Assembly: GCF_900128505.1 (NCBI RefSeq)
Contig: NZ_LT669941.1
Span: 4,229,010-4,293,009 of the forward strand
Source of the DNA: Parabacteroides timonensis
GTDB taxonomy: Bacteria; Bacteroidota; Bacteroidia; Bacteroidales; Tannerellaceae
DNA: 64,000 bases
Direction: 5' to 3'
Shown here: piece by piece, positions 1 through 10,500 of the stretch
Position numbering within the stretch: position 1 is the first letter of the stretch
Layout of the letters: each line of letters starts with the position of its first letter
Notes under the pieces: model-generated
Seen by the model: only the letters and a program-made list of their open reading frames with translations
The model's database searches: none
What the model was told of the DNA's origin: nothing
Position numbers and translations under genes: made by a program

Positions 1-1704
1 TTGATGATCCACTACCGTATAGGCATTTTCGAATTTAACGGTCTTATTGAAGCCATAACGTTGTGCATACTGGGCTGTAAACTTCAGGCCGTCGATAATT
101 TGTAATTCAGCCTTAATGTTTCCGATGAATAAATTGTTCCATTGCTTGTCTGTTCCACCCATTTCGGCCAGCATCAGCGGGTTGGCATTCTTATTTCCCA
201 ATCCGTAGCTACCGTCAGGATATTGCGGAACAACGAACTGTGTGGCATGATACATGGAGTAGAAAATACCCCCACCATTTTTATCGTATTCGTAGGCATC
301 GAGAGGTGCTTTGGAATAACTGCTTCTGAAGTTGGCATCCGCCGATATCTTCAGCCGTTCGAAAGGTTTAAAGTCCGTGTTGACACGAATTTCTTTGATA
401 TCGGATTTATAGTTCGGAACAACACCGTCCTGATCGTAATAACGCAACGCCATCAAGCCTCTTGCTTTTTCGTTACCACCACTTACGGTAAGACTGTAAT
501 TCTGTTGCAGGGCAGAGCTGTAAACAGCATCCTGCCACTGGTTGGCTTTGCGGTATGTGATAGGGTCGCTTTTGTGATTAGCCTGCCATTCCTTGATAAA
601 AGTGTCGGAATAGCGGGGAGCTTGTCCAGCATTCTGGAAAGCATAATTCTGCTGTTGCATATAAGTGACTGTTTCCATGTGTTCCGGTTTGTTGGTCACA
701 CTCTGGATACCCCAGTAAGTATTGAAATCTATTCTGATCTTACCTTCTTTTCCACGTTTGGTTGTTACGAGCACAACTCCGTTGGCGGCACGCGAACCGT
801 AGATAGCTGTCGTAGAAGCGTCTTTCAGGATAGAAATACTTTCAATATCGTCCGGGTTGATATCGGAGATACGCTGTTCAACACCATCTACCAGCAATAA
901 AGCCTCATTACGGTCAATATTTTTATCGTTGTTAATAGTAGTGATACCTCTGATACGAAGTGTAGTGCTGGCACGACCCGGTGATCCTCCCTTGTCCAGG
1001 ATCGTTAAGCCCGGTGATACACCCTGCATAGAAGCTGTGGTACTATTGGCCAGGCGGTTGATGTTGTCGCTCTTGATATTACCGACAGCACCGGTTATGC
1101 TGACTTTCTTTTGCTGACCGTAACCGACAACCACGACTTCTTCCAATGCCTGTGTATCTTCTTTCAGCAGGATGGAAAAGTCAGACTGATTACCTGTAGC
1201 GATTTCTTGCGGTAGATAACCGATATAAGAGATTGATAAAGTAGCATTTACAGGCACTTCCAGAGTAAACTTTCCGTCTATATCGGTAATAGTACCATTG
1301 GTGGTTCCTTTCACCATGATATTAGCACCGATTACCGGATAGCCTGTGGGATCTTTTACGATACCGGTTACTTTCCTTCCTTCTTGACTGACGGTTACAT
1401 TCTTGACCTTACTCAGCGAAATATATCCTTCGTTGAAGTTATATTTGATTTCACTGTCGCCCAAAGCCTCTTCAAGTACTTTTGATACAGGCTTGTTCTT
1501 AGCGTTTACATGCACCTGTTGTTGCATGTTGATTTCCTTTTCACTATACATAAATAAATAGTCTGTCTGCTTCTCGATCTCCTGGATAAACTCTTTGAGC
1601 GGCAGATCACTCTTACTGATGTTTACTTTGGCATTTTGTGAATGCAAAGTGGTCGCACTGATTTGGAAAACTGCGATTAATGTGAGAATTGTTGCGATTT
1701 TCAT
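1..1704 (-). CDS. SusC-like TonB-dependent outer-membrane receptor, 3' part outside window
   Basis: This is the N-terminal 568 residues of a SusC/RagA-type receptor that would import oligosaccharides or another nutrient across the outer membrane with TonB energy. Reading the minus strand from ATG at 1702-1704, the order is: signal peptide (residues 1-23), STN domain (about 24-75), a carboxypeptidase-regulatory-like beta-sandwich (about 110-190, with GTTNGTITDIDGKF), the TonB-box-like segment EEVVVVGYG, and the plug domain (RGITTINNDKN, AIYGSRAANGVVLVTTKRG). The C-terminal barrel and any partner SusD lie beyond base 1. The STN domain is the part that talks to a FecR-type anti-sigma factor, and fecR and an ECF sigma gene lie just upstream on the same strand. 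The substrate cannot be told from this part. Confidence 0.95.
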   Translation of the reverse strand, partial: MKIATILTLIAVFQISATTLHSQNAKVNISKSDLPLKEFIQEIEKQTDYLFMYSEKEINMQQQVHVNAKNKPVSKVLEEALGDSEIKYNFNEGYISLSKVKNVTVSQEGRKVTGIVKDPTGYPVIGANIMVKGTTNGTITDIDGKFTLEVPVNATLSISYIGYLPQEIATGNQSDFSILLKEDTQALEEVVVVGYGQQKKVSITGAVGNIKSDNINRLANSTTASMQGVSPGLTILDKGGSPGRASTTLRIRGITTINNDKNIDRNEALLLVDGVEQRISDINPDDIESISILKDASTTAIYGSRAANGVVLVTTKRGKEGKIRIDFNTYWGIQSVTNKPEHMETVTYMQQQNYAFQNAGQAPRYSDTFIKEWQANHKSDPITYRKANQWQDAVYSSALQQNYSLTVSGGNEKARGLMALRYYDQDGVVPNYKSDIKEIRVNTDFKPFERLKISADANFRSSYSKAPLDAYEYDKNGGGIFYSMYHATQFVVPQYPDGSYGLGNKNANPLMLAEMGGTDKQWNNLFIGNIKAELQIIDGLKFTAQYAQRYGFNKTVKFENAYTVVDHQ

Positions 1705-1847
1705 AATACGAATTATATGCTTTAATTCAAGATAAAAGGCACAATTGAATAATAGCAATAAGTTTTTTTTCATAACTTTGCTTGTACTTTTAAAGTTAAT
1801 ACTGTTTTTGACTTTTTGTGGATACATAAAAGAAAGGTATTGACTCC

Positions 1848-1874
1848 GGGGTAAGTGCTGGTAACACTTGCCCC
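1848..1874 (-). terminator. Stem-loop between fecR and susC
   Basis: A 10-bp stem (GGGGCAAGTG with CACTTACCCC on the minus strand, one G-U pair) and a 7-base loop lie in the 241-bp gap between the fecR-type gene and the SusC-type gene. On the minus strand the stem is not followed by a U run, so it is a weak intrinsic terminator at best. It could be an attenuator or an RNA processing/stability element. The second sigma/FecR/SusC locus has a hairpin at the same place (60030-60056). Confidence 0.4.
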
Positions 1875-1945
1875 ATTTTTATACCATTCCTTCGGAAATG
1901 ATTGTGTTTACTTCATAGGCATTCTCTTTTTTAATGAATATTATA

Positions 1946-2911
1946 TTAGTATATTTTGATTTCTTCATTATTCTCTATTTTGTACCGGAAGTGATGCACT
2001 CCTTGTAATGCTTTAAGTATTCTTTCTATATCATCACTTTGCCTGAACTTACCGGATACATACTTGTCAATTTGGGCAGAGTCTTTCACTTCGAATTTTA
2101 CCTTATACCATAAAGTGAGATAGTCCAGTATCTCGGAGAACTTTTTGTTGCTGAAATAGAATATTCCGCTTTTCAGGTATTCTTCATTATTGAATGCAGC
2201 GGTCGACTTTACGAGTACACCGTTTTTTACAGATACCATTTCGTCCGGTTTCAGGATTATCTGCTCTTCCGGTTGCTTGTTGTTGATTACCTGTACACTA
2301 CCTTCCACGAGATTTGTCTCAAAACGTTTGCTCTTTGTGTAGGCAAAAACATTGAACCTTGTTCCGAGAACCTTGATGTTATAATCCTGTGTCTTTACGA
2401 TAAACGGGCGTTTCACATCTTTTGTTACTGCAAAGAATCCTTCGCCATCCAGTTCAACTGAACGTTCGTCCTTGCTGAATTCACTCGGTATCCTGATGAT
2501 AGAACGGGGACTCAGCCATGCTTCCGTTCCGTCTTGAAGAGTCATATAAATACGTTGTCCTGTCGGTACTTTTATCTGGGTATAAAGCGGTGCTTTTTCC
2601 TTTGGCGTGAACTTGTCGGTCAGTAACCAGGCGTTTACCAACAAGATTGCAGTGACAGCAGCATATTTAGCCAGATTGAGATAGAACCGACGGTTTTGTT
2701 TACGGTTGATCCGGTTCCCAAGCTCTTTCATCTTTCGTGAAGCCCATTCGTTGTCATTGCTCTGTTCGACCAACTTCGATATTGTAATCGTATTTTGCAT
2801 ACGGATAAATTCGGCTTTGCTGTCAGAGTCGGATTCTATCTGGTCAAGGAGTTCCTTCTTTTCCGTGTCTGAAAGTTCTCCGAGGAAGTATTTATCTAGT
2901 TGTTCGTTCAT
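1946..2911 (-). CDS. FecR-family anti-sigma factor
   Basis: A 321-residue inner-membrane anti-sigma regulator. The N-terminal cytoplasmic part (about 1-80) would bind the sigma factor. One membrane helix follows (about 82-101, YAAVTAILLVNAWLL), then the periplasmic FecR domain (about 115-215, with the typical IKVPTGQRIYMTLQDGTEAWLSP start and GEGFFAVTKD) and a C-terminal STN-like DUF4974 segment (about 245-321). In this family the periplasmic part senses substrate-loaded SusC-type receptor through the receptor's STN domain. The upstream sigma gene is 95 bp away and the SusC-type gene follows downstream, all on the same strand. Length and domain order are normal for Bacteroidales. Confidence 0.93.
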   Translation of the reverse strand: MNEQLDKYFLGELSDTEKKELLDQIESDSDSKAEFIRMQNTITISKLVEQSNDNEWASRKMKELGNRINRKQNRRFYLNLAKYAAVTAILLVNAWLLTDKFTPKEKAPLYTQIKVPTGQRIYMTLQDGTEAWLSPRSIIRIPSEFSKDERSVELDGEGFFAVTKDVKRPFIVKTQDYNIKVLGTRFNVFAYTKSKRFETNLVEGSVQVINNKQPEEQIILKPDEMVSVKNGVLVKSTAAFNNEEYLKSGIFYFSNKKFSEILDYLTLWYKVKFEVKDSAQIDKYVSGKFRQSDDIERILKALQGVHHFRYKIENNEEIKIY

Positions 2912-3006
2912 GCTTTTTAGTGCTCGTTCTGTTAATATGACGGATTGGTTCCAACCATCTACTAGTAGGAAACAGAAAAAAAATAGATTTTTTTTTGAGA
3001 AAGATT

Positions 3007-3570
3007 TTAGATGATGAAAATAAAGAGAGGAAGATAGTCTTTCAATTCGACTTTCAGTTTGCGTATGGCTGTTACGATGTGGTTTTGCACGGTGTGGACG
3101 GAAATATCCAGTTGTGTGGCTATCTCTTCATGTTTTAATCCGTTCATTCTGCTCAGAATGAACACCTGCCGGCATTTTTCCGGCAGGTGTTCGATCGCTT
3201 TAGCCAATAGGTTTTCTATTTCTTTTTCAGTGAAAATGTTTTCATCGAATTGCATCAATGCTTCCATCTTTAATTTCAACTCTCTTTCCTGGAGATTGTC
3301 CAGTGATTCTTTTTTGCTGTCGATGAATGTTTTGTGGCGGTAGAAGTCGATACATCTGTTTTTTGCCAGGGTGAAGAGGAAAGCATTGAGGTTGTTCAGA
3401 GAATCCAGCATATCCCGGTGTTCCCAGAGATACATGAAAATATCCTGAACGATATTCTCTGCATCTTCGGTGGATATGACATATTCCCGAGCGAAACGCA
3501 CGAGCTTGGGGAAATATACCAGATATATTTTTGAGAATGTGTTCTTCTCTGTTCCTGAAAAGCTACTCAT
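3007..3570 (-). CDS. ECF RNA polymerase sigma factor (Bacteroidetes RpoE-like)
   Basis: A 187-residue extracytoplasmic-function sigma factor. Region sigma-2 is at about 15-85 (YFPKLVRFAREYV, DAENIVQDIFMYLWEHR, FTLAKNRCIDFYRHK) and sigma-4 at about 115-175 (LPEKCRQVFILSRMNGLKHEEIATQLDISVHTVQNHI, a helix-turn-helix). It would direct transcription of the adjacent SusC-type locus once released by the FecR protein encoded next door. A perfect TATCTTTG-class element (TATATTTG, minus strand, 3665-3672) lies about 95 bp before the ATG and may be its housekeeping promoter. The hydrophobic C-terminus (PLFIFII) is slightly unusual. Confidence 0.95.
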   Translation of the reverse strand: MSSFSGTEKNTFSKIYLVYFPKLVRFAREYVISTEDAENIVQDIFMYLWEHRDMLDSLNNLNAFLFTLAKNRCIDFYRHKTFIDSKKESLDNLQERELKLKMEALMQFDENIFTEKEIENLLAKAIEHLPEKCRQVFILSRMNGLKHEEIATQLDISVHTVQNHIVTAIRKLKVELKDYLPLFIFII

Positions 3571-3664
3571 ACCCTGTTTCCTTTAAGATTTGGATTTTCA
3601 TATGATGCATATTTGCTCCTATGATAATTTCAATAAAAGGTTTATCTTTCTCCTGTATTGCATA

Positions 3665-3672
3665 CAAATATA
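3665..3672 (-). promoter_or_regulatory. Candidate -7 element for the ECF sigma gene
   Basis: TATATTTG on the minus strand matches the Bacteroidales TAnnTTTG element exactly. It would give a leader of about 88 nt for the sigma gene at 3570. No convincing -33 TTTG was seen. Confidence 0.35.
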
Positions 3673-3750
3673 CTTATATCCATTGAAAAGGGCTCTCCCA
3701 GACGGATAAATTTTTATTTAAGGAAGATCGGTGGTACAATTATCCATATC

Positions 3751-3782
3751 TTTGGTGGAAATAAAGACTTTGTTATAATTTG
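3751..3782 (+). promoter_or_regulatory. Candidate promoter of the S41-like lipoprotein gene
   Basis: TTTG at 3751-3754, a 20-nt spacer and ATAATTTG at 3775-3782 resemble the Bacteroidales -33/-7 promoter (TTTG, 19-21 nt, TAnnTTTG). The start codon at 3791 is only 8 nt after the -7 element, so the transcript would be almost leaderless. Confidence 0.4.
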
Positions 3783-3790
3783 CAGGTATT

Positions 3791-5152
3791 ATGAGAAACT
3801 TAGTAGCGGGTATTTTGATATTATTGTCTTTCATTGCATGTTCCGGTGGGAGTGATAAATATCTGTTAAGTGCAGGTGATATGAAAGAAGATATTCAATA
3901 CTTCTTCCATTTGATAAGAGATATACATCCGGATCCGTATCAGCGTTATGATTCGATGACTTTTGTCGCATTGGAGGCAAAGATGATCGAATCTTGTTCG
4001 GAACCCATGACAAAAAAGGATTTTGGAAAGCGGTTGATGAAAATCAGAAAGTTCCTGGATGGGCATGTTGGTATTGAATTTCCTTCTTCTGATAAAAGGT
4101 ATTATGATTTTCCGTATGTTGAATTTTGTGAAGATAAAATGCTCTTGGGAAGCGATACTTTATTGGCTGTAAAAGACTCTTTTGTTTCATTTACGGCTCT
4201 GGATATAGATTCGATGGTTCCATGGGATTTACCGGCCAGAATATCCAATGACAGTAAAAATATGTTATTGAATTTCTTGTTAAGTCCTGCGCTTACACGT
4301 ACAAGGACGTATACAGGTGTTTTAAAAACGGCAAATGGTCTGCAGGATACGATTATCAGTGTTGAAGCTAACAGAAAAAAACAGGCCTCGGTTTACGATA
4401 AGCTTTATTCTTCTGTTTTTTATCCGGAAGATTCGATGGCAGTTCTTTATTATAATACATGTACGGTAGTGTATAATAAACAGAGTACGGAACAATACAA
4501 GTCCTTTGTTGACTCCTTTTTCAAAGAATTGGAAAGTAAGGGGATAAAAACGTTATTTATTGATGTTACGCATAATAATGGGGGAAGTGATGGCAGCAAT
4601 GATATAGTAATGAATTATTTAAAAACAGATGTACATACTTTGAAAGCAAAGATGCTGGGGAAAAAGTCAGGAGTAAAAGCATTTCTTGATTCTGATCTGA
4701 TGAAACATCTTTCTAGTGAGAATAAGGTAGAGGCTGATAAATGGGTACAATCATTCGGTTATCCAATTATGGAAAATGGGGTAGGGTATCGTGAAGAAAC
4801 TATACCGGGCAATGACTCCGGTTATGATGGAAAAGTATTTGTAATAATGGGTAATGAAACGTATTCGTCGGGGGCTCATTTTTGTATGGCAATAAAGAGA
4901 TCCAATGCAGGAATCTTAGTAGGAGAAATTGCAGGACAATATTATCCAATTTGTGGCAATGGGATCAAAGGATACCTGCCTAACTCAAAAATAATGTATC
5001 AAATGCCAACAACACAAACTATTTACGAACCAGCGACATTGTTTAAAGACGGATATATTTGTCCGGACATTCCCTATTCGTTGAAAGAGGAAATGGGGCC
5101 GGATGATTATAGGGAAATACTTACCCTTTCTTCTGTTTCTTGTACTCCCTAG
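3791..5152 (+). CDS. S41-family (C-terminal-processing-protease-like) lipoprotein
   Basis: A 453-residue envelope protein with a lipoprotein signal (lipobox LSFIAC, Cys17), so it is anchored in a membrane facing the periplasm or surface. The C-terminal half has the tail-specific protease fold: KTLFIDVTHNNGGSDG near 250-265 and the nucleophile region GNETYSSGAHF, whose Ser359/Ser360 are the likely catalytic serines. There is no PDZ domain, so it belongs with the short S41 hydrolases rather than classical CtpA. The start is fixed by the signal peptide. The last 32 bp overlap the convergent AraC-type gene. The substrate is unknown. Confidence 0.8.
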   Translation: MRNLVAGILILLSFIACSGGSDKYLLSAGDMKEDIQYFFHLIRDIHPDPYQRYDSMTFVALEAKMIESCSEPMTKKDFGKRLMKIRKFLDGHVGIEFPSSDKRYYDFPYVEFCEDKMLLGSDTLLAVKDSFVSFTALDIDSMVPWDLPARISNDSKNMLLNFLLSPALTRTRTYTGVLKTANGLQDTIISVEANRKKQASVYDKLYSSVFYPEDSMAVLYYNTCTVVYNKQSTEQYKSFVDSFFKELESKGIKTLFIDVTHNNGGSDGSNDIVMNYLKTDVHTLKAKMLGKKSGVKAFLDSDLMKHLSSENKVEADKWVQSFGYPIMENGVGYREETIPGNDSGYDGKVFVIMGNETYSSGAHFCMAIKRSNAGILVGEIAGQYYPICGNGIKGYLPNSKIMYQMPTTQTIYEPATLFKDGYICPDIPYSLKEEMGPDDYREILTLSSVSCTP

Positions 5153-6008
5153 GTGACATACCCATCACTTTACTGAATAACCGGGAGAAGTAGTAAGTAT
5201 CTTCTATTCCTATTTTATAACAGATCTGGTTTATCTTCATATCTGTGAAGTCCAGCAGTTGGCAGGCCTGCTGTATTTTCAGTTGGTTGAAGTAAGTCAG
5301 TGGGGCATATCCGGTACGTTTACTGAACAGAACGGAGAAATGGGATGGTGAGTAACCGATATGAGTTGCCAGGTCGGCCAATGTCAGTTTCTTTTCCAGG
5401 TTCTCTTTCATATAATGGATGGCCGCTGTTACGATGTCGTTTGCATCCGATTCGTTGCGGGCCGCTTCGCGGTATTGTTGCAGGTAGCGTAAAGACCCCA
5501 GGTAATAATGGAAGGCGGAGCAGGCATAAAGAAGGTTCTCATGGCTGTATCCCATTTCCAGTGTGCGGAATATCTCTTCGAAAAGATCGTTCCGGTTACT
5601 GATGCGGGACTGGACACTCGGTTTGATTTCTATCGGACGACTGGCCTGCCCGGCAAAGTAAGAGGCTAGTTTCCCTTTGAAATGTATCCAGTAAATTGTC
5701 CAGGGATTATTCTCGTCCGAACCGTAAGCGTGAGGAACTCCCGCAGGCAGTATGAAATATTGATTTGCTTTTACCGTACATTCCTGTTCGCCGACGCGAA
5801 ACCAGCCGGCTCCTTCTATACAATAAATAAAAACGAACTGGCTGACCGGTTCCGTACGTTCCCGGAAATGGTGCAAGGCTTTCGGATAATAACCTATGTC
5901 TGTAATATGCAGGATTGATGAAAGGGCATCTTTCTCCATCTCCTGCACAACCGATTGGGGAAGCACAAGTGCACGTTCGCCGCTAAAACCGTCTTTTAGT
6001 TTGATCAT
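5121..6008 (-). CDS. AraC-family transcriptional regulator
   Basis: A 295-residue cytoplasmic regulator with an N-terminal cupin-type sugar-binding domain (about 30-140, ending ILPAGVPHAYGSDENNPW..YWIHF) and a C-terminal double helix-turn-helix (about 195-292; LTLADLATHIGYSPSHFSVLFSKRTG and INQICYKIGIEDTYYFSRLFSK). It is transcribed divergently from the MFS sugar porter gene, 130 bp away. The window shows no hybrid two-component or ECF regulator for the 6-22 kb sugar locus, so this protein is the obvious candidate regulator; that link is inferred. TATCTTTG on the minus strand at 6032-6039 fits as its own -7 element. Its 3' end overlaps the S41-like gene by 32 bp. Confidence 0.93.
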   Translation of the reverse strand: MIKLKDGFSGERALVLPQSVVQEMEKDALSSILHITDIGYYPKALHHFRERTEPVSQFVFIYCIEGAGWFRVGEQECTVKANQYFILPAGVPHAYGSDENNPWTIYWIHFKGKLASYFAGQASRPIEIKPSVQSRISNRNDLFEEIFRTLEMGYSHENLLYACSAFHYYLGSLRYLQQYREAARNESDANDIVTAAIHYMKENLEKKLTLADLATHIGYSPSHFSVLFSKRTGYAPLTYFNQLKIQQACQLLDFTDMKINQICYKIGIEDTYYFSRLFSKVMGMSPREYKKQKKG

Positions 6009-6031
6009 GGTACCAGATTTATAGATATTTG

Positions 6032-6039
6032 CAAAGATA
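6032..6039 (-). promoter_or_regulatory. Candidate -7 element for the araC-type gene
   Basis: TATCTTTG on the minus strand is an exact match to TAnnTTTG, 24 bp before the start codon at 6008. No clear -33 element was seen. Confidence 0.4.
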
Positions 6040-6138
6040 TGATTAAATCGGAATATTGTCCATCTATAAGCTGATTTTATCTATTTCGTTGTTGAAGAAA
6101 AGACTGTTTCTTTGCATTATAACTTTAATTCTATTGTC

Positions 6139-7512
6139 ATGAAGCGAACAACAGCTTATTTATTACTTATCTGTCTCGTCTCAGCCATGGGAGGATTGCT
6201 ATTCGGTTACGACTGGGTGGTGATCGGTGGTGCAAAGATATTTTATGAACCGTTCTTTGGGTTGGAAGGCTCCGCCGCTCTTCGCGGATGGGCTATGAGT
6301 AGTGCTTTGATCGGTTGCCTGGTGGGTGCATTGCTGTCCGGCGAATGGAGCGATAAATATGGACGGAAGAAGATGTTGATTATCGCTTCTTTCCTTTTTG
6401 TGTGGTCTGCCTACGGGACAGGGGCTGTCGACAGTTTTACCTGGTTTGTTATTTATCGTATAATCGGTGGATTCGGTATCGGTATTGCTTCGAACGTATC
6501 GCCGGTATACATCGCTGAGGTTGCTCCGGCTTCTGTCCGGGGAAAATTCGTTTCCCTCAATCAGCTGACGATCGTGTTAGGTATCCTGTTTGCACAGTTA
6601 GCAAACTGGCAGATCGGAGAATACTTTACACAAGGGGGCGAAACGCTGACGGCAAACAGTATCGAATGGGCGTGGCGGTGGATGTTCTGGGCGGAGCTGG
6701 TTCCGGCTGGTTTATTTTTTGTCCTTTCTTTTATTATTCCTGAAAGTCCGCGCTGGCTGGCAACCGTACAAAAGACCACACAGGCACGAGGCATTCTCCT
6801 GCGTATCGGTGGCGATGAGTATGCCGATCAGACTTTGAACGAATTAGCCCAATTGACCGATAAAAAGGAGGAAAAAGCAAACTGGAGTGCACTCTTGAAG
6901 CCGGGAGTCCGGAATGTATTGGTAATCGGGATCGTACTGGCCATCTTCCAGCAGTGGTGCGGTATCAATGTGATCTTCAATTATGCACATGAGATATTTT
7001 CAGAGGCAGGTTATGCCGTATCTGACGTCCTGATGAATATTGTAGTGACAGGTGTGACCAACGTAATCTTTACTTTCGTCGCTATCTATACGGTGGATAA
7101 ATGGGGCAGACGTACCCTGATGTTTGTCGGTTCTGCCGGGTTGGCTATTATTTACGCGGTATTGGGTACCTGCTACTTCCTGGAAATGAGTGGTTGGCCG
7201 ATGTTGCTGTTGGTAGTGATGGCAATTGCTTGTTATGCTATGTCGCTGGCACCGGTGGTTTGGGTGGTATTATCGGAGATATTCCCGGTACGGATACGCG
7301 GGATGGCAATGGCGATCTCTACCTTCTTCCTTTGGGTGGCCTGCTTCTTGTTGACCTATACCTTCCCGATACTGAATGAAGCGGTGGGCGCTTCGGGAAC
7401 CTTCTGGCTGTATGGCCTTATCTGTCTGGGCGGATTCCTGTTTATCCGTGCAAAACTTCCTGAAACAAAAGGTAAAACTTTAGAGGAACTGGAAAAAGAA
7501 TTAACGAAATAA
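6139..7512 (+). CDS. MFS sugar porter (XylE/GLUT-type) inner-membrane transporter
   Basis: A 457-residue, 12-helix major facilitator of the sugar porter family, which typically carries a monosaccharide into the cytoplasm with protons. Family signatures are visible: GGLLFGYDWVVIGG in helix 1, DKYGRKKM after helix 2, PESPRWL before the central loop, QQWCGINVIFNY in helix 7, DKWGRRTLM, and PETKGKTLEELE at the C-terminus. ATG at 6139 begins a normal N-terminus (MKRTTAYLLLICLVSAMGG); upstream in-frame codons are not a plausible membrane start. The DUF5107 gene follows after 10 bp, so the two are surely co-transcribed. Given the neighbouring alpha-galactosidase and mutarotase, galactose or glucose is a plausible cargo. 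Confidence 0.93.
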   Translation: MKRTTAYLLLICLVSAMGGLLFGYDWVVIGGAKIFYEPFFGLEGSAALRGWAMSSALIGCLVGALLSGEWSDKYGRKKMLIIASFLFVWSAYGTGAVDSFTWFVIYRIIGGFGIGIASNVSPVYIAEVAPASVRGKFVSLNQLTIVLGILFAQLANWQIGEYFTQGGETLTANSIEWAWRWMFWAELVPAGLFFVLSFIIPESPRWLATVQKTTQARGILLRIGGDEYADQTLNELAQLTDKKEEKANWSALLKPGVRNVLVIGIVLAIFQQWCGINVIFNYAHEIFSEAGYAVSDVLMNIVVTGVTNVIFTFVAIYTVDKWGRRTLMFVGSAGLAIIYAVLGTCYFLEMSGWPMLLLVVMAIACYAMSLAPVVWVVLSEIFPVRIRGMAMAISTFFLWVACFLLTYTFPILNEAVGASGTFWLYGLICLGGFLFIRAKLPETKGKTLEELEKELTK

Positions 7513-7522
7513 ATAGACTGAA

Positions 7523-10500
7523 ATGACTGAAAATGTGAAAGTTTGGGAAGAAGATATCCTTCTTCCTACCTACGGTATTGGCAAAGCCGAAAAGAATCCG
7601 ATGTTCTTGGAGAAGCGTGTTTACCAGGGAAGCAGCGGTGTGGTTTACCCTTATCCGGTGGTTGAAAAGATAGAAGATACCTGCGAGGAAAAGAGTTACC
7701 ATGCTGTCTGGCTGGAAAACGAATATATAAAAGTGATGATTCTTCCCGAGCTGGGCGGACGGGTACAAATGGCGTACGATAAGATCAAAAACCGCCATTT
7801 CATCTATTATAACCATGTCATCAAGCCTGCTTTGGTCGGTTTGACCGGACCGTGGATCTCCGGTGGTATCGAGTTTAACTGGCCGCAACATCACCGTCCG
7901 AGTACGTTCCTGCCGATCGACTATACGATCGAACGTTGTGCCGATGGAAGTGCCATCGTTTGGGTAAGCGAACGCGAACGGATGTTCCATCAGAAAGGGA
8001 TGGCAGGTTTTACCTTGCGTCCGGGACGTGCAGTATTGGAGATACAGGGAAAATTGTATAATCCGACTCCGGTTCCACAGACCTTCCTTTGGTGGGCCAA
8101 CCCGGCAGTTGCCGTAAATGATGCCTATCAATCGGTATTTCCTGCCGATGTAAACGCCGTTTTCGATCATGGAAAACGGGATGTTTCGCGTTACCCGATT
8201 GCTACGGGCACTTACTATAAGATGGACTATTCGGCAGGCGTGGATATTTCCCGTTACAAGAATATCCCGGTTCCTACCTCTTATATGGCGATCCGTTCCA
8301 AATATAACTTTGTGGGAGGCTATGAGAACGATACCCGTGCCGGTGTCCTGCATGTGGCGAACCATCACATCTCACCGGGCAAAAAGCAGTGGACCTGGGG
8401 GAACGGCGATTTCGGACAAGCCTGGGACCGCAACCTGACGGATACCGACGGCCCTTATATCGAACTGATGACCGGTGTCTACACCGACAACCAGCCCGAC
8501 TTCACCTGGCTGCAACCTTACGAAGAAAAAACATTCACCCAGTACTTCATGCCTTATCGCGAACTGGGTGTCGTGAAGAACGCCTCTTCCGATCTTCTGA
8601 TGAACATAGAACCCGATGGAAAGGGCACTTTATTAAAAATATTTGCCACTTCGGTACAGAAGGATTTGCATATTACCATCGAAAAAGCAGGGGAGATCTG
8701 TCTCGATATTACCCGTGATATCACCCCCGAAAATGTACTGGAGGAGTTTGTCCCTGTCGACAGTCTGTGCGATGTGAAGGTTTGTATCTGTAATGCAAAA
8801 GGCAAACAGGTATTGACATGGGAACCTGAACCCGATGTGATCAAAGAAGTTCCCGAACCTGCGAAAGCAGCACTCGATCCGGCAGATGTACGGACTACCG
8901 AACAACTCTACCTGACCGGTCTGCATCTGGAACAGTATCGCCATGCCACCTATTCGGCTACGGATTATTATCGGGAGGCCATCCGCCGCGATCCGACCGA
9001 TGTACGCAATAATAATGCAATGGGCTTGTGGCTGATCCGCAAAGGACAGTTTGCCCAGGCAGAACCTTATCTGCGTCAGGCGGTGAAGACATTGACCGAG
9101 CGGAATCCGAATCCGTATGACGGCGAACCGTTATACAACCTGGGTCTCTCCCTGAAATATCAGGGAAAGAATGAAGAAGCATACGACTTTTTCTATAAAG
9201 CTTGTTGGAATGCAGCCTGGCAGGATGCCGGTTATTATTCTCTCGCTCAATTATCAGCCGCAAAAGGAGAGTGGGAGGAAGCTCTTTATGAAATAGATAA
9301 ATCCTTGCTCCGCAACTGGCATAACCTGCGGGGACGTCATTTGAAGGCTATTATTCTTCGTCACTTGGGACGAAACGATGAGGCGATTGCGTTGATCGAC
9401 GAATCGTTGCGTATCGACCGTTTCAATTTTGGTTGCGGCTTTGAAAAGTCTCTGATAACCGGGAACGATTCCGATCTGAAAACATTGGTCGCTTTGATGC
9501 GTTCGGAAGGACATAATTATAGCGAGTTGGCACTCGATTATGCATCGGCAGGTTGCTGGGAAGAAGCATTGCAGGTGGCTGAGACGGCTATCGATTTACA
9601 GGTTGCCGATCAGACGATGTTACATTATTATAAGAGTTGGTTCCTGATCCGTCTGGATCGGAAAAAAGAGGCTTTGGCGGCAATCCGTGAGGCTGAACAG
9701 CAAATTCCCGACTGCTGTTTCCCGAATACGTTGGAAGCTATTCTGGCTCTCCAGGCCGTGATTGATTTTGCAGCCGAGGCTCCGAAAGCATTGTATTACC
9801 TGGGCAATTTGTGGTACGACAAACGTCAGTATCCGGAAGCGATTGCTTGTTGGGAAGCTTCGAAGAAACAGGATGAAACATTTCCGACCGTATTGCGTAA
9901 CCTTTCGCTGGCTTATTTCAATAAACTGAATAAACAGGAAGAAGCAGTTGTTTTATTGGAGAAGGCTTTTGCCCTCGATCCGACCGACGCCCGTATTTTG
10001 ATGGAGCTCGACCAACTGTATAAACGCTTGAACCGTCCGCATGCCGATCGGCTGGCTTTCCTGGATAAACACAAAGAAGTCGCTTTCGAGCGCGATGACC
10101 TGTATCTGGAATATGTAACCTTACTCAACCAGCTTGGACAGTATGAAGAAGCCATCCGAAGGATCGATACCCGCCAGTTCCATCCGTGGGAAGGGGGAGA
10201 AGGAAAAGTCCCTGCCCAATATCAGCTTGCCCGCGTAGAGTTGGTGAAGCAATTGTTGTCGGAAGAAAAATATCAGGATGCATTGAACCTGATAGAAGAA
10301 TGTTTCGTCTATCCGCATAACTTTGGAGAAGGGAAACTGTACGGTGCCCAGGAGAATGATTTCAATTATTATAAAGCTTGTGCTTTGCAGGGATTGGGAC
10401 GCAATGAAGAAGCAACCGAATTATTCCTCAAAGCCAGTGTCGGAAACAGTCAGCCTGCCGCCGCTATGTATTACAACGACCAGAAGCCGGATAAGATATT

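Noticed and set aside
7442..8368. Long minus-strand open frame (308 codons) inside the DUF5107 gene
   Set aside because: It lies fully antisense to a gene with clear domains and itself resembles no protein family; typical shadow frame.
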